Assembly (NCBI RefSeq): GCF_014851585.1 | Contig: NZ_JACVAB010000003.1 | Span: 558,001-622,000, forward strand | DNA length: 64,000 nt | Direction of reading: 5' to 3' | From: Agrobacterium sp. AGB01 | GTDB lineage: Bacteria; Pseudomonadota; Alphaproteobacteria; Rhizobiales; Rhizobiaceae | Shown here: piece after piece, positions 1 through 8,560 of the stretch | How positions within the stretch are numbered: position 1 is the stretch's first letter | How the letters are laid out: every line of letters begins with the position of its first letter | Made by a program: the position numbers and the translations under genes | Notes under the pieces: generated by a model | Databases searched by the model: none | Seen by the model: only the letters and a program-made list of their open reading frames with translations | What the model was told of the DNA's origin: nothing

Positions 1-143
1 GCAAAAACCGCCGCCAGAATAAGCAGTCCCAGAACGATCAGACCAAAGGTCGAGGTCGGACTTTTCAGCAGAAAAACAAAAATGTTTTTCAGGGCATTCA
101 ACCAGGCGGGAAGACGCACTGTGCTTTGTGTTTGCGTGGTCAT
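1..143 (-). CDS. Opp/Dpp-type ABC permease, N-terminal fragment (cut by window edge)
   Basis: Only the first 47 codons lie in the window; the gene runs off the left edge. The visible part starts MTTQTQSTVRLPAW and then enters a hydrophobic stretch (LIVLGLLILAAVF), the cytoplasmic lead and first membrane segment usual for DppC/OppC-type permeases. Its ATG overlaps the TGA of the upstream DppB-type permease (TGATG), so the two are translationally coupled and should form the permease pair of one importer. The family assignment rests mainly on this position after a DppB-like gene. Confidence 0.75.
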   Translation of the reverse strand, partial: MTTQTQSTVRLPAWLNALKNIFVFLLKSPTSTFGLIVLGLLILAAVF

Positions 144-1165
144 CAGCGTGTCCTCGGATCAAAGAAGCGGTAGAGAACGTCAGACAACAGGTTAAGCCCG
201 ATGAAGATGACGCCCACGATCAGAACACAGGTCATCACCGCGTTCATATCGCCGATAATCAGGTTGCTGGTGAGATACTGGCCAAAACCGGGCCATGCGA
301 AAACCGTTTCGATCAGCACGGCACCTTCAAGCAGTGAGCCATAGGCCAGCGCCACGATGGTGACGAGCTGAACGCGGATGTTGCCAAAGGCGTGTAACCA
401 GACGGTCTGTCGGCTGGAAAGGCCTTTCACCCGTGCCGTGGTGACATATTCCTGACCCAGCTGATCCAGCATGAAGCTGCGGGTCATACGGGTGATATAG
501 GCCGATGACGAATACCCAAGCAGGCTGGCGGGAAGAATGAGGTGGTTTACCGCCGACCAGAACACATCCATGTCACCGGCCAGCAGGCTGTCGATCAGCA
601 GGAAACCCGTCCGCTCATCCACCAGACCGATATAGAACTGGTCCATACGGCCACTACCGCCAACCAGACCAAGATGGGCGTAAAACACGATCAGCGCGAT
701 CATACCGGTCCAGAAAATCGGCATGGAATGGCCAAACAGGCTGACGACACGCACGGCATGATCCTGCCAGCGATCCTTGTTTACCGCCGCAAACACGCCA
801 AGCGGCACACCAAGGCCTGCACCAATGATGATGGCAAAGGTTGCCAGCTCAATCGTCGCCGGCATGACATGCAGAATATCCTGGATGACAGGCTGACCGG
901 TGCGGATAGACGTGCCGAAATTACCGGTCAGCACATCGCGAAGATATAAGAAGAACTGCTCCCACACGGGGCGGTCAAGACCGAGCGAACGAAAGACCTG
1001 CTCATAGGTCTCCCGTGTCGCATCTTCACCGACGATCGCCCGCACCGGGTCGGCAGGCATCATGCGGCCGATGAAAAATGTAAGCATAAGCAAGCCGAGC
1101 AGGGTGACAGCTATGGTCCCAATCTGCTCGGCCCAACCATTAAATTGTACGCGACGTGATGACAT
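143..1165 (-). CDS. Opp/Dpp-type ABC transporter permease (DppB-like)
   Basis: Inner-membrane permease of a peptide/nickel/sugar-acid class ABC importer, 340 residues. It has the first membrane segment followed by a GRMMPADPVRAIVGEDA periplasmic start, the family's loop before the next segments, and a C-terminal FDPRTR tail typical of DppB proteins. An in-frame start 24 codons further upstream exists, but the ATG chosen here has a strong GGAGG site six bases before it and begins MSSRRVQF. The gene overlaps the next permease at its stop. It follows a KdgF-like cupin gene and a FadR-type regulator on the same strand, and a palindrome matching one before the cupin lies about 50 bases upstream, so the transporter probably imports a uronate-type or related substrate. 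Substrate is inferred from context only. Confidence 0.88.
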   Translation of the reverse strand: MSSRRVQFNGWAEQIGTIAVTLLGLLMLTFFIGRMMPADPVRAIVGEDATRETYEQVFRSLGLDRPVWEQFFLYLRDVLTGNFGTSIRTGQPVIQDILHVMPATIELATFAIIIGAGLGVPLGVFAAVNKDRWQDHAVRVVSLFGHSMPIFWTGMIALIVFYAHLGLVGGSGRMDQFYIGLVDERTGFLLIDSLLAGDMDVFWSAVNHLILPASLLGYSSSAYITRMTRSFMLDQLGQEYVTTARVKGLSSRQTVWLHAFGNIRVQLVTIVALAYGSLLEGAVLIETVFAWPGFGQYLTSNLIIGDMNAVMTCVLIVGVIFIGLNLLSDVLYRFFDPRTR

Positions 1166-1215
1166 GTTTCCTCCGTTTGCCAGCCGCGGGAAGTGCGCCT
1201 TAACAGGCTCCCTTC

Positions 1216-1226
1216 CTGTCTGACAA
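1216..1226. promoter_or_regulatory. Candidate FadR-type GntR operator, copy 1
   Basis: The sequence CTGTCTGACAA contains the perfect palindrome TGTC-T-GACA and fits the FadR-subfamily consensus TNGTNNNACNA with one mismatch at the first base. The same 12 bases, CCTGTCTGACAA, recur at 1638-1649. It lies about 50 bp upstream of the DppB-like start. The regulator encoded nearby is the obvious candidate to bind it. Confidence 0.6.
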
Positions 1227-1274
1227 ATTTTGATCAACCTGTCACAGGTTTATAAAACTGTCAAGTTACATCGC

Positions 1275-1589
1275 TTATAGGAAATCATCACGGCGGGGGG
1301 TAAAGCAGTCGATTAATTCCCCCTCTTCCAGGCATTCACAGCCATGTTCAATGTTTCCAGGAATGACGAGACTGTCGCCAACCTTCAATTCATAGGCTGC
1401 GCCATCACGGAAAAACCGAAATTTTCCTTTGGAAACATAGGTGGATTGGACGTGTGGATGCTTGTGAAGCTTACCTTCTGCTCCAGTTTCGAAGCGAAAT
1501 GAAACAACCATCAACTCTGGGGATTCGGAAAGGACCTGACGGAGAACGCCGGCGTCCGGTGAAACAACCGGGAACTTGGGAAGAGTCAT
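1275..1589 (-). CDS. kdgF: KdgF-like cupin (unsaturated uronate linearisation)
   Basis: Small single-domain cupin of 104 residues. Members of the KdgF family linearise 4,5-unsaturated monouronates released from pectin or alginate, feeding 2-keto-3-deoxy sugar acid catabolism in the cytoplasm. Visible family hallmarks are the metal-site cluster H42, H44, Q48 in HKHPHVQS, H82 in IEHGC, and a C-terminal D94-x-F96-x3-R100 in the ending LIDCFTPRRDDFL. The start has an AGGAGG site six bases upstream; longer in-frame starts lack one. It sits between a FadR-type regulator and Opp-type permease genes on the same strand, with a candidate operator about 50 bp upstream. A generic cupin of another function cannot be excluded, but the C-terminal motif is specific. 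Confidence 0.75.
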   Translation of the reverse strand: MTLPKFPVVSPDAGVLRQVLSESPELMVVSFRFETGAEGKLHKHPHVQSTYVSKGKFRFFRDGAAYELKVGDSLVIPGNIEHGCECLEEGELIDCFTPRRDDFL

Positions 1590-1637
1590 ATATGCCTCCT
1601 TGATGACACTAAACATGTCATCATACATATATCTCAG

Positions 1638-1649
1638 CCTGTCTGACAA
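1638..1649. promoter_or_regulatory. Candidate FadR-type GntR operator, copy 2
   Basis: CCTGTCTGACAA, identical to the site at 1215-1226, sits between the end of the regulator gene and the KdgF-like start. The repeated palindrome in front of two neighbouring transcription units points to co-regulation. Confidence 0.6.
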
Positions 1650-1658
1650 TACAGCTGT

Positions 1659-2414
1659 TTATGCCTGAGTGATTTCTTCGCTTTCCTTGGCTTTCGAGCG
1701 CAGCAACACCTTGTAGCGATCCAGACTGCCACGCAGATGTGCGCGCATGCGTTCTCGAGCCAGATCAGCATCGCCCTCAATGATCGCATCAACGATCAGG
1801 CCGTGCTCTTCTTGGAGGTGAAGATTGTAGTCTTTCGGCCGAGAGCCTGGAGCAGATCCCTGCAACTCGCCACGCGGGATGATGCCAGAGCGGATAAGCT
1901 GCAGAAACTCCGGAAAACGCCGGTTTTGAGTAGCCTCGGCAATGGCGAGGTGAAGATTGAAGTCGGCATCACGGGTCGGCATGCCAGTGGCAAGACACTC
2001 CCCAATGCTCCGGTGAGCATCAAGAATCATCTCTATCTGCGCGGCAGAGCGTCGTGACGCCGCCAAACCAGCCGATTCGACCTCGAAAACAGTCCTCAAT
2101 TCAAGCAGTTCGATAACCGATGAAATGCGTTCAGTCGTAAGATCCTTGAAAGGCTTGTCCTGCTCTTGCGGCAATTCAAGCGCATATATTCCAGCACCTT
2201 TGCGAGCGTGCACAAGGCCATCCGCACGCAGGATGGCAACTGCTTCACGCACAACCGTGCGACTGACCGAATACTCGCGGCTCAGAGCACTTTCGCTGGG
2301 AAGTCTGTCTCCCGGGCGGAACACACCCTCCATCAGATCACGCCGCAGCGCAGAGCTGATTTTTGACGCCAGCGACTTACCGTGTTCCACGCCCGCTCTG
2401 CTTTCCACGTCCAT
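1659..2414 (-). CDS. FadR-family GntR transcriptional regulator
   Basis: 251-residue DNA-binding regulator. The N-terminal winged helix is plain (LPSESALSREYSVSRTVVREAVAILRADGL, written in parts: LPSESAL, then SVSRTVVREAV), followed by an all-helical FCD ligand-binding domain with the usual E-x3-A, D-x3-H and C-terminal H residues (DADFNLHLAIAEAT; HLQEEHGLIVDAI). The ATG chosen is preceded by GAGG; the long upstream extension is not protein-like. It probably represses the cupin and permease genes downstream through the palindromes at 1216 and 1638 and responds to a sugar acid; this is inferred from context. Confidence 0.87.
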   Translation of the reverse strand: MDVESRAGVEHGKSLASKISSALRRDLMEGVFRPGDRLPSESALSREYSVSRTVVREAVAILRADGLVHARKGAGIYALELPQEQDKPFKDLTTERISSVIELLELRTVFEVESAGLAASRRSAAQIEMILDAHRSIGECLATGMPTRDADFNLHLAIAEATQNRRFPEFLQLIRSGIIPRGELQGSAPGSRPKDYNLHLQEEHGLIVDAIIEGDADLARERMRAHLRGSLDRYKVLLRSKAKESEEITQA

Positions 2415-2616
2415 TGCCGCCTCACCTGCACAAAATCTGTCTGGTATGTTACCGGGTACTTGGTCTATTGCAAGAAGATATGGAAAGTGCTGCCACTTTG
2501 CTGAGTGGCAGAAGACAAAATACAACAGATTTGTTGCGATTCCGCCGGAAAAGCCCAGTTACACCGCAACAAATATCTATTTGAAATCGCTTGGGGACAA
2601 GACCTGTCTAATAAAA

Positions 2617-2656
2617 AGGAGAAAGACCCCGACGCATCGCATCGGGGCCTTCATTG
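2617..2656 (-). terminator. Rho-independent terminator after the chemotaxis receptor remnant
   Basis: CCCCGA / TCGGGG stem, extended by AAG/CTT across one mismatch, followed on the minus strand by TTTCTCCTTTTT. It lies just past the stop of the truncated receptor, so the original 3' end of that gene is intact. Confidence 0.7.
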
Positions 2657-2677
2657 TGGCTGGGTTCTGCTTAACTA

Positions 2678-3325
2678 TCAGAACTCTTCCCAATCCGCCT
2701 TGAGCGCCGCATTGCCGACAAAGGCCGTTGCAAGCTTGTTCGTCAATGAACGAACGGGGGACGCGCTATATTTTGGCACATTTGCCGATGGTGCAGCCTG
2801 TACTGCGCTTGCTACGTCCGACGTTGTCTTGAACTGGCCGAGCAACTGGTTGAGCGATGAAACCTCACGCGCAAGACCATGACTTGCAGCAGTGGTCTCC
2901 TCGACCATGGCCGCATTCTTCTGCGTGTCCTGGTCCATTTGGTTTACGGCAGTGTTGATCTGCTGCAAACTGGATGACTGTTCCTGGGAAGCGTCAACGA
3001 TCGCCGAAACATGTCGATTGATTTCCTGAACTTCGGCAACGATGGCTTCCAGCGCCTTGCCTGTTTCATCGACAAGTTGAACGCCCTCCTGAACCTGATC
3101 TGTCGACATCAGGATCAACGCTTTGATTTCCTTTGCTGCGGCAGCGGAACGCTGTGCCAGTTCCCGCACTTCCTGTGCGACAACCGCAAAGCCCTCGCCT
3201 GCCTCACCGGCGCGCGCAGCTTCTACACCGGCATTCAATGCGAGAAGGTTTGTCTGGAAGGCGATTTCATCGATCACACCGATGATATTGGAAATCTCCG
3301 TCGAGGATTTTTCGATCTTCTCCAT
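2678..3325 (-). pseudogene. 5'-truncated methyl-accepting chemotaxis protein
   Basis: The reading frame encodes only the cytoplasmic signalling half of a chemoreceptor: the highly conserved hairpin tip ([20 protein letters not shown], then [16 protein letters not shown]) and the C-terminal coiled coil, ending with the pentapeptide-like DWEEF that resembles a CheR/CheB docking tail. No sensor, membrane segments or HAMP domain are present. Upstream of the first ATG the frame still reads receptor-like sequence (ERSAVKAM) for eight codons and then hits TAA, and no ribosome binding site is visible. The break is about 55 bp from the end of the hydrolase gene. The family is normally 500-700 residues. 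I read this as a deletion or insertion remnant; expression as a soluble fragment is possible but unlikely. Confidence 0.85.
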
Positions 3326-3379
3326 GGCTTTAACAGCACTGCGCTCCGGTTAGTGTGCCACTCGGGGCAATTTGAACCG

Positions 3380-4423
3380 TTACATTTGAGATTTACGCCC
3401 ATCACCAGCTATGCGTCGTTCGACAGATTTTAGTATCCGCGAAAGATCCCGTTTTTTGCCGGCCGCAACCTCAATTGCTGCGACGACAAGATCGCCCGCG
3501 ATGTAATCCGGTTTGTGCCCAAGATTGTGCACGACAAGTAGCTTCGAGCCTTTGATGGCATGTGCCAGCTGTTTCGAATGTATCTCCGGCGACACAACCT
3601 TATCAGCATCACCGGTGATGATAATTGTCCTTGCTTTTATCTCGGGATATTGGCGGGATGCCGTTTTGGCCCACGCATTCAAAGATGCGACTTCCAATGC
3701 GTTGTGACGGAAAGCAACCGGGCGCAAAGCCTGCAATGCTTTGGTTTGAGCTATATAGTTTTGCGGTACGGGGTTTGGTGCAAACACTGACTTTGTCGCA
3801 GCGCCAATCGCCAACAGCCCTGCCGGTGGCGCAACAAGGGTGCTGAACAAAACACCGCTGATCGGGATACGCGCAGCGTCATAATACCACGAGACGCCGC
3901 CCGGCCAGTCATAAACCGCAGGCGACAGGAAAACCAGTCCCGTCACCTTCTCTGGATGTCGCAAAGCAAGCGCAGCAGCAATTGCGCCACCGTAAGAGTG
4001 ACCAACCACGATTGCATTTTTGATGCCGCGCTTGTCCATCAGACTTGCAATGGCATCCGCCTGTCCATCCGGCAAAATGTTGCCCTCGCCGCCGATCTGC
4101 GAACGACCATGACCTGGTCTGTCAACAAACAGCAGTCTGGCGCGTCCCTCCAAACTCGAGCGAAAGGCGACCAATGGATCAAACAGGCTGGTGCTAGCGC
4201 CGTGAATAAAGACAATCGCCGGCAAATCAGCCTTGTGTGCGGGTTCCAGCAAAAGGCTGTTCATCATGAACCCGCCAACATCGATGAGGCGCTCGTCCTC
4301 GACTGGATTTGCCGAAGTTGGAGCTTTTATCCCTGATGCCAACGTCATCATGAGAGCGCCGAGAACCACATAGAACACGCCCCGAATGACCATTTTGCTC
4401 CTGACATTCTCACTGATTGGCAT
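3380..4423 (-). CDS. Alpha/beta hydrolase, membrane-anchored or exported
   Basis: 347-residue alpha/beta-hydrolase fold enzyme. The nucleophile elbow is GHSYGG (S143), the HG oxyanion motif is FIHGAST near residue 74, the acid is in ITGDADKVVSP (D272 or D274) and the histidine is H303 in NLGHKPDY, so the triad is intact. An N-terminal hydrophobic stretch (residues 12-31) looks like a signal anchor. It lies head-to-tail with the DUF2147 gene and directly precedes the broken chemoreceptor. Substrate unknown; generic ester or lactone hydrolase. Confidence 0.85.
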   Translation of the reverse strand: MPISENVRSKMVIRGVFYVVLGALMMTLASGIKAPTSANPVEDERLIDVGGFMMNSLLLEPAHKADLPAIVFIHGASTSLFDPLVAFRSSLEGRARLLFVDRPGHGRSQIGGEGNILPDGQADAIASLMDKRGIKNAIVVGHSYGGAIAAALALRHPEKVTGLVFLSPAVYDWPGGVSWYYDAARIPISGVLFSTLVAPPAGLLAIGAATKSVFAPNPVPQNYIAQTKALQALRPVAFRHNALEVASLNAWAKTASRQYPEIKARTIIITGDADKVVSPEIHSKQLAHAIKGSKLLVVHNLGHKPDYIAGDLVVAAIEVAAGKKRDLSRILKSVERRIAGDGRKSQM

Positions 4424-4446
4424 CCATGTCGATTGTAGTCATGACG

Positions 4447-4815
4447 TCAATCCAGCCTTGTCCATTGAACGCCCTTGCACAGCAAACCGGCAAGTACGCA
4501 GCCCTTGGTCGTCATGTTGTTGCCCTTCACCTCAACGCTGATCTTGTAGGTAAGATCGCGCTGAGGATCGAAAGCGGTTCCGGAATATTTACCATCTGAG
4601 GCAGGCGAAATGGTCATGATAAGCTTGTCACCGGTTTTTTCTTTCGGTGTACCCGGTTTTATCCAGGTATTCGTCGCACAGATATTGGCTCCACACTGGT
4701 CTATCTTCACCCGGGCATTGCCATCACCGCGCGACCACTGCCCGAAAATATCCTCTGCCATGGCAGAGTTCGAGCCAAGGCAAAGGATGACTGAAACTGG
4801 TAATATCCATTTCAT
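4447..4815 (-). CDS. DUF2147-family secreted protein
   Basis: 122-residue protein with a clear Sec signal peptide (MKWILPVSVILCLGSNSAMA, cleavage after AMA) and a mature domain starting EDIFGQWSRGDGNARVKI, the opening of DUF2147 proteins (small periplasmic beta-barrel-like domain, function unknown). Four cysteines in the mature part (CGANIC, KGC and LLC) could form disulfides. The ATG chosen follows GAGGAG at good spacing; a GTG three codons upstream is the alternative. It is divergent from the DUF1295 gene and upstream of the hydrolase on the same strand. Confidence 0.75.
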   Translation of the reverse strand: MKWILPVSVILCLGSNSAMAEDIFGQWSRGDGNARVKIDQCGANICATNTWIKPGTPKEKTGDKLIMTISPASDGKYSGTAFDPQRDLTYKISVEVKGNNMTTKGCVLAGLLCKGVQWTRLD

Positions 4816-5052
4816 ACCCCACACTCCTCTTCACGCTCCAATCGCATTGAACCGACTGGAGCAACAGGTCGCGGACAGCGACTGGTGCGAATTCACATCT
4901 ACAGAAGCAATACGAGTGGCTATTGGAAACGGTTCAGTTCCGCCAGGAATCTTTATTTGAATATTTTGCCCGTTAAACGAAACCAGAATGCCGTCAGTTC
5001 CGTAGATAGGTGATGAAAGCAGTGTGACATTGCTGTGCAACAGGCGGTAGAA

Positions 5053-5862
5053 ATGGATTTCAGTTTCCTCATTTTCGCAGCAGCCGGTCTTTCTCTTGCA
5101 ATGTTCGGTGCATGGGCCACGCAGCGCAGGACCGGCAACAGCGGCTGGATCGATACGATCTGGTCATTTGCCGTCGGACTTGGTGGCATTGCCTCGGCAA
5201 TTTGGGCTGATGGCGCAAGCGAACGCCGCATCATGATCTCCGTTGTCATCGCATTGTGGTCGTTGCGACTTGGAGCCCACATCGGGACACGCTCAAAGGG
5301 CGCCAAGGAAGATCCCCGCTACGCCAAGTTCATTGAACAATGGGGAAAGGCGGCCTCGTTCAGATTATTCTGGTTCTTGCAGATACAAGCTGCCGCGGCA
5401 TTTGTACTGGTTTTGGCAGTGTATCTGGCCGCCAGCAACGAAAGCGCGTTTCCTCGGATTGTTGATTTGATTGCACTTGGCATCGCCGTCATAGCTCTCG
5501 CAGGCGAAAGCCTTTCAGACGCCCAATTGGCGGGTTTCAGAAAAACTCCAGAAGCCAAAACGGGTGTATGTGAAATTGGATTGTGGCGTTACTCTCGCCA
5601 CCCGAATTACTTCTTTGAATGGTTATTCTGGTGCACTTGGCCATTGTTGGCGATCGACACTGGCGGCTGGAGCTGGTTGGCATTGCTTGCGCCTGCCATG
5701 ATGTACTGGCTGCTGGTGCACGTTTCCGGCATCCCACCACTTGAAGAGCATATGTTGAGAAGTCGCGGCGAAAAATTTCGAGCCTTGCAAGCCCGTGTCA
5801 ACGCTTTCTTCCCCGGTCCCCGCAAAAAGAACTCCGCCACTGAACAAGGAGCAACACAATGA
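5053..5862 (+). CDS. DUF1295 (steroid 5-alpha-reductase-like) membrane protein
   Basis: 269-residue multi-pass inner-membrane protein. The C-terminal half carries the hallmark of the DUF1295/steroid 5-alpha-reductase superfamily: LWRYSRHPNYFFEWLFW, followed by further membrane segments and SGIPPLEEHMLRSRG. The fold binds NADPH and acts on lipid substrates in characterised relatives; the bacterial DUF1295 reaction is not established. ATG 5053 was preferred to an upstream GTG because AGGCGG lies a few bases before it. Its stop overlaps the next ATG (ATGA), so it is coupled to the CFA-synthase-like methyltransferase; this pairing suggests membrane-lipid modification. Confidence 0.83.
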   Translation: MDFSFLIFAAAGLSLAMFGAWATQRRTGNSGWIDTIWSFAVGLGGIASAIWADGASERRIMISVVIALWSLRLGAHIGTRSKGAKEDPRYAKFIEQWGKAASFRLFWFLQIQAAAAFVLVLAVYLAASNESAFPRIVDLIALGIAVIALAGESLSDAQLAGFRKTPEAKTGVCEIGLWRYSRHPNYFFEWLFWCTWPLLAIDTGGWSWLALLAPAMMYWLLVHVSGIPPLEEHMLRSRGEKFRALQARVNAFFPGPRKKNSATEQGATQ

Positions 5863-6890
5863 ACATGCTGGCCTTTGCCATCAATGCGGCGGAGAGAATG
5901 CCATTATCAGACGGTATGACGCTTGCTGGAATTGACTTCCTGTGTAACCGCACCAAACACCGTCTGGAAACCATTCCCCATGACCGGGAAATTGAATTCG
6001 TGTCTGAGATGGCCAAGTTTCCCGTTGCGACGCACACGAGTGACGCCAACCGGCAACATTACGAAGTGCCTGCGGAGTTTTTTTCGCTGGTGCTCGGCCC
6101 ACGGCGAAAATACTCATGCTGTTTCTATCCCGATCTAACTACCTCCCTTCTAGATGCGGAACGCGAGGCACTGAGACAGACAGTCAAACATGCCGGAATA
6201 GAGGATGGCATGACAATCCTAGAACTCGGCTGCGGCTGGGGCTCGCTTTCCCTTTGGTTGGCCGAAAACTTTCCCAGATCGACAATCCTGTCTGTTTCCA
6301 ATTCAGCTTCCCAACGCGAATACATAACCGCCAAAGCTCAGGATAAAGGCCATACCAACCTCAGCGTCGTCACGGCCGACATGAATATTTTTGAAACAAA
6401 AGAAACATTTGATCGAGTGGTCTCCGTGGAAATGTTCGAGCACATGTCCAACTGGCACACCCTTCTTGAACGTGTACATGGATGGTTGAAACCGGACGGA
6501 AAATTGTTCCTGCATGTTTTCACGCACAAGAACCGCTCCTATCGTTTCGACCATAACAATCCCGCAGACTGGATTGCCCATCATTTCTTCACCGGCGGCA
6601 TCATGCCCGCTTATGATCTGCCTTATCGCTTTGGAGAGAGCTTCACCGTTGAACAGGATTGGCGTTGGTCTGGCCAACATTATCAACAAACGGCTATCGA
6701 TTGGCTGGCAAATTTCGACCGCGAAATCGACCAGATTAGACCGTTGTTAAAAACCGTCTATGGCAAGGACGCTCATCTTTGGGAGCGTCGCTGGCGATTG
6801 TTCTTCCTGGCGACAGCCGGCCTGTTCGGTCACGACAATGGCGACGTCTGGGGGGTTGGGCACTACTTGCTCACACCAAATCAACCGTAA
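5859..6890 (+). CDS. Cyclopropane-fatty-acyl-phospholipid synthase-family methyltransferase
   Basis: 343-residue SAM-dependent methyltransferase. Motif I is ILELGCGWGSLSLWLAE, motif IV region VSVEMFEHM, and a conserved Cys in RKYSCCFYP matches the CFA/CMAS family. The block DWIAHHFFTGGIMPAYDLPY is typical of the branch that also contains coclaurine N-methyltransferase-like proteins, so the reaction might be cyclopropanation or another lipid methylation. At 343 residues it is shorter than E. coli Cfa, mostly at the N-terminus. Translational coupling to the DUF1295 gene supports a two-gene lipid-modifying operon. Confidence 0.8.
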   Translation: MNMLAFAINAAERMPLSDGMTLAGIDFLCNRTKHRLETIPHDREIEFVSEMAKFPVATHTSDANRQHYEVPAEFFSLVLGPRRKYSCCFYPDLTTSLLDAEREALRQTVKHAGIEDGMTILELGCGWGSLSLWLAENFPRSTILSVSNSASQREYITAKAQDKGHTNLSVVTADMNIFETKETFDRVVSVEMFEHMSNWHTLLERVHGWLKPDGKLFLHVFTHKNRSYRFDHNNPADWIAHHFFTGGIMPAYDLPYRFGESFTVEQDWRWSGQHYQQTAIDWLANFDREIDQIRPLLKTVYGKDAHLWERRWRLFFLATAGLFGHDNGDVWGVGHYLLTPNQP

Positions 6891-6903
6891 ACCTGACCAA
6901 TAA

Positions 6904-6936
6904 AAAATCCCCCTGACCAAATAGCCGGGGGATTTT
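6904..6936. terminator. Bidirectional terminator between CFA-like gene and oligopeptide operon
   Basis: AAAATCCCCC / GGGGGATTTT stem with a 13-base loop, flanked by A- and T-runs on both sides. It can stop transcription from both converging genes. Confidence 0.85.
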
Positions 6937-6957
6937 ATTACTTATGCCACCTCGGTT

Positions 6958-8559
6958 TTACGCTGTGAAAGCGGCGTTCATCAGCGTCTGCGTGTAAGTT
7001 TCACGCGGTGCTTCGAAGATTGCATCTGTCGTGCCTTCCTCAACAACCTTGCCGTCCTTCATAACCATGACGTAGTCGGACATCGCCTTGATAACCGACA
7101 GGTCATGGCTGATGAAAATGTACGACAGACCATGCGTTTTCTGCAGGTCGCGCAGCAGGTCAATAACCTGTCCCTGAACCGAGCGGTCAAGTGCAGACGT
7201 CGGCTCATCGAGAATGACGACATCGGGCTTCAGGATGATGGCACGTGCAATGGCGATGCGCTGTCGCTGGCCGCCTGAAAACTCATGCGGATAACGATTG
7301 CGGGCGTCGGGATCGAGGCCAACCTCCTGCAGCGCCTTGATGGCACGCTGGTCTCGCTCTGCCCGGCTCAGTTGTGGCTCATGCACAAACAGGCCTTCAG
7401 TGATGATCTCACCGACCGTCTGGCGCGGCGAAAGTGAACCGTAAGGGTCCTGAAACACCAGTTGCAGTTTTTTGCGAAGGGGCCGCATGGCTTTTCGATC
7501 GAAAGCGGAAATGTCCGTCTTTTCGAACACGACCTTTCCCTTGGCCTCTACCAGTTTCAACAGGGCGCGGCCGAGCGTGGATTTTCCGGAACCGGACTCC
7601 CCGACAACGCCAATTGTTTGTCCCTGTCGCAATGTGACATCGACACCATTGACGGCGCGGAACGCGCTCTTTTTGCCCGACAGGAACCCGCCAGCAATCT
7701 GGTAATCGACGGTTACGGCTTGCCCGGACAGCACGACCTGCGCCTCATCCGCCACGTCCGGCTTGCGTCCGCTTGGTTCGGCATCCAGCAGCATTTTCGT
7801 GTAGTCCTGTTGAGGACGTTCAAAAATGTTTGCTGTGGAACCAGCCTCAACCACCTCGCCGCGACGCATCACCGTGACACGATCAGCAAAGTGCTTCACC
7901 ACTCCGAGATCGTGCGTAATCAACACGATGGCCATACCAAAACGCTGCTGCAAGGATTTGAGCAGGTCAAGGATCTGGGCCTGGATTGTCACGTCGAGTG
8001 CTGTTGTCGGCTCATCGGCAATCAGAATGTCCGGTTCATTGGCCAGTGCCATTGCGATCATGACACGTTGACGTTGGCCACCAGAGAGCTCGTGCGGATA
8101 GCTGTCGATGCGACGTGCCGGATCAGGAATACCAACCAGTTCCAGCAATTCCAGAACACGCGCGCGTGCCTCTTTGCGACTGCCTCCGCGGTGATGCAGG
8201 ATAGGTTCTGCAATCTGCTTGCCGATCTTGTAGAGCGGATCAAGCGAGGTCATCGGCTCCTGGAAGATCATGGTAATCTTGGCGCCGCGGATGGTGTTGA
8301 GCTCATCCGAACGCAAGCCGACAAGTTCATGGCCGCGATATTTGGCGGAACCCTGCACTTGGCCATTGGCTGCCAGAAGTCCCATGATACCCATCATGGT
8401 CTGGCTTTTGCCGGAGCCGGATTCACCCACGACAGCCAGCGTCTCCCCTGCCCGGACGTCGAGATTAATGCCCTTGACGGCATTCACCGTTCCGTCAGGC
8501 GTGGTGAAATCAACCTTCAGTCCACGAACGGCAAGAATGGTTTGTGATGTGTCATTCAT
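6958..8559 (-). CDS. Oligopeptide ABC transporter, fused double ATPase (DppD-DppF type)
   Basis: 533-residue protein with two complete ABC domains. Domain 1 has Walker A GESGSGKS, signature LSGGQRQR and Walker B ILIADEP; domain 2 has Walker A GESGSGKS, signature FSGGQRQR and Walker B VVILDEP. Each is followed by the oligopeptide/dipeptide transporter extension. It energises the importer encoded just upstream. The start MNDTSQTI begins one base after the stop of the OppC-like gene; a longer start inside that gene was rejected. Confidence 0.92.
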   Translation of the reverse strand: MNDTSQTILAVRGLKVDFTTPDGTVNAVKGINLDVRAGETLAVVGESGSGKSQTMMGIMGLLAANGQVQGSAKYRGHELVGLRSDELNTIRGAKITMIFQEPMTSLDPLYKIGKQIAEPILHHRGGSRKEARARVLELLELVGIPDPARRIDSYPHELSGGQRQRVMIAMALANEPDILIADEPTTALDVTIQAQILDLLKSLQQRFGMAIVLITHDLGVVKHFADRVTVMRRGEVVEAGSTANIFERPQQDYTKMLLDAEPSGRKPDVADEAQVVLSGQAVTVDYQIAGGFLSGKKSAFRAVNGVDVTLRQGQTIGVVGESGSGKSTLGRALLKLVEAKGKVVFEKTDISAFDRKAMRPLRKKLQLVFQDPYGSLSPRQTVGEIITEGLFVHEPQLSRAERDQRAIKALQEVGLDPDARNRYPHEFSGGQRQRIAIARAIILKPDVVILDEPTSALDRSVQGQVIDLLRDLQKTHGLSYIFISHDLSVIKAMSDYVMVMKDGKVVEEGTTDAIFEAPRETYTQTLMNAAFTA

Positions 8560-8560
8560 G

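Noticed and set aside
4831..5040. Minus-strand 69-codon frame in the DUF2147-DUF1295 gap
   Set aside because: TTG start without ribosome site and it overlaps the DUF1295 start region. Composition is passable, but there is no independent support.
7462..8547. Long plus-strand open frame (361 codons) opposite the oligopeptide ATPase gene
   Set aside because: It is antisense to a conserved double-ABC ATPase, has no ribosome site and no recognisable protein sequence; such shadows are expected in GC-biased coding DNA.
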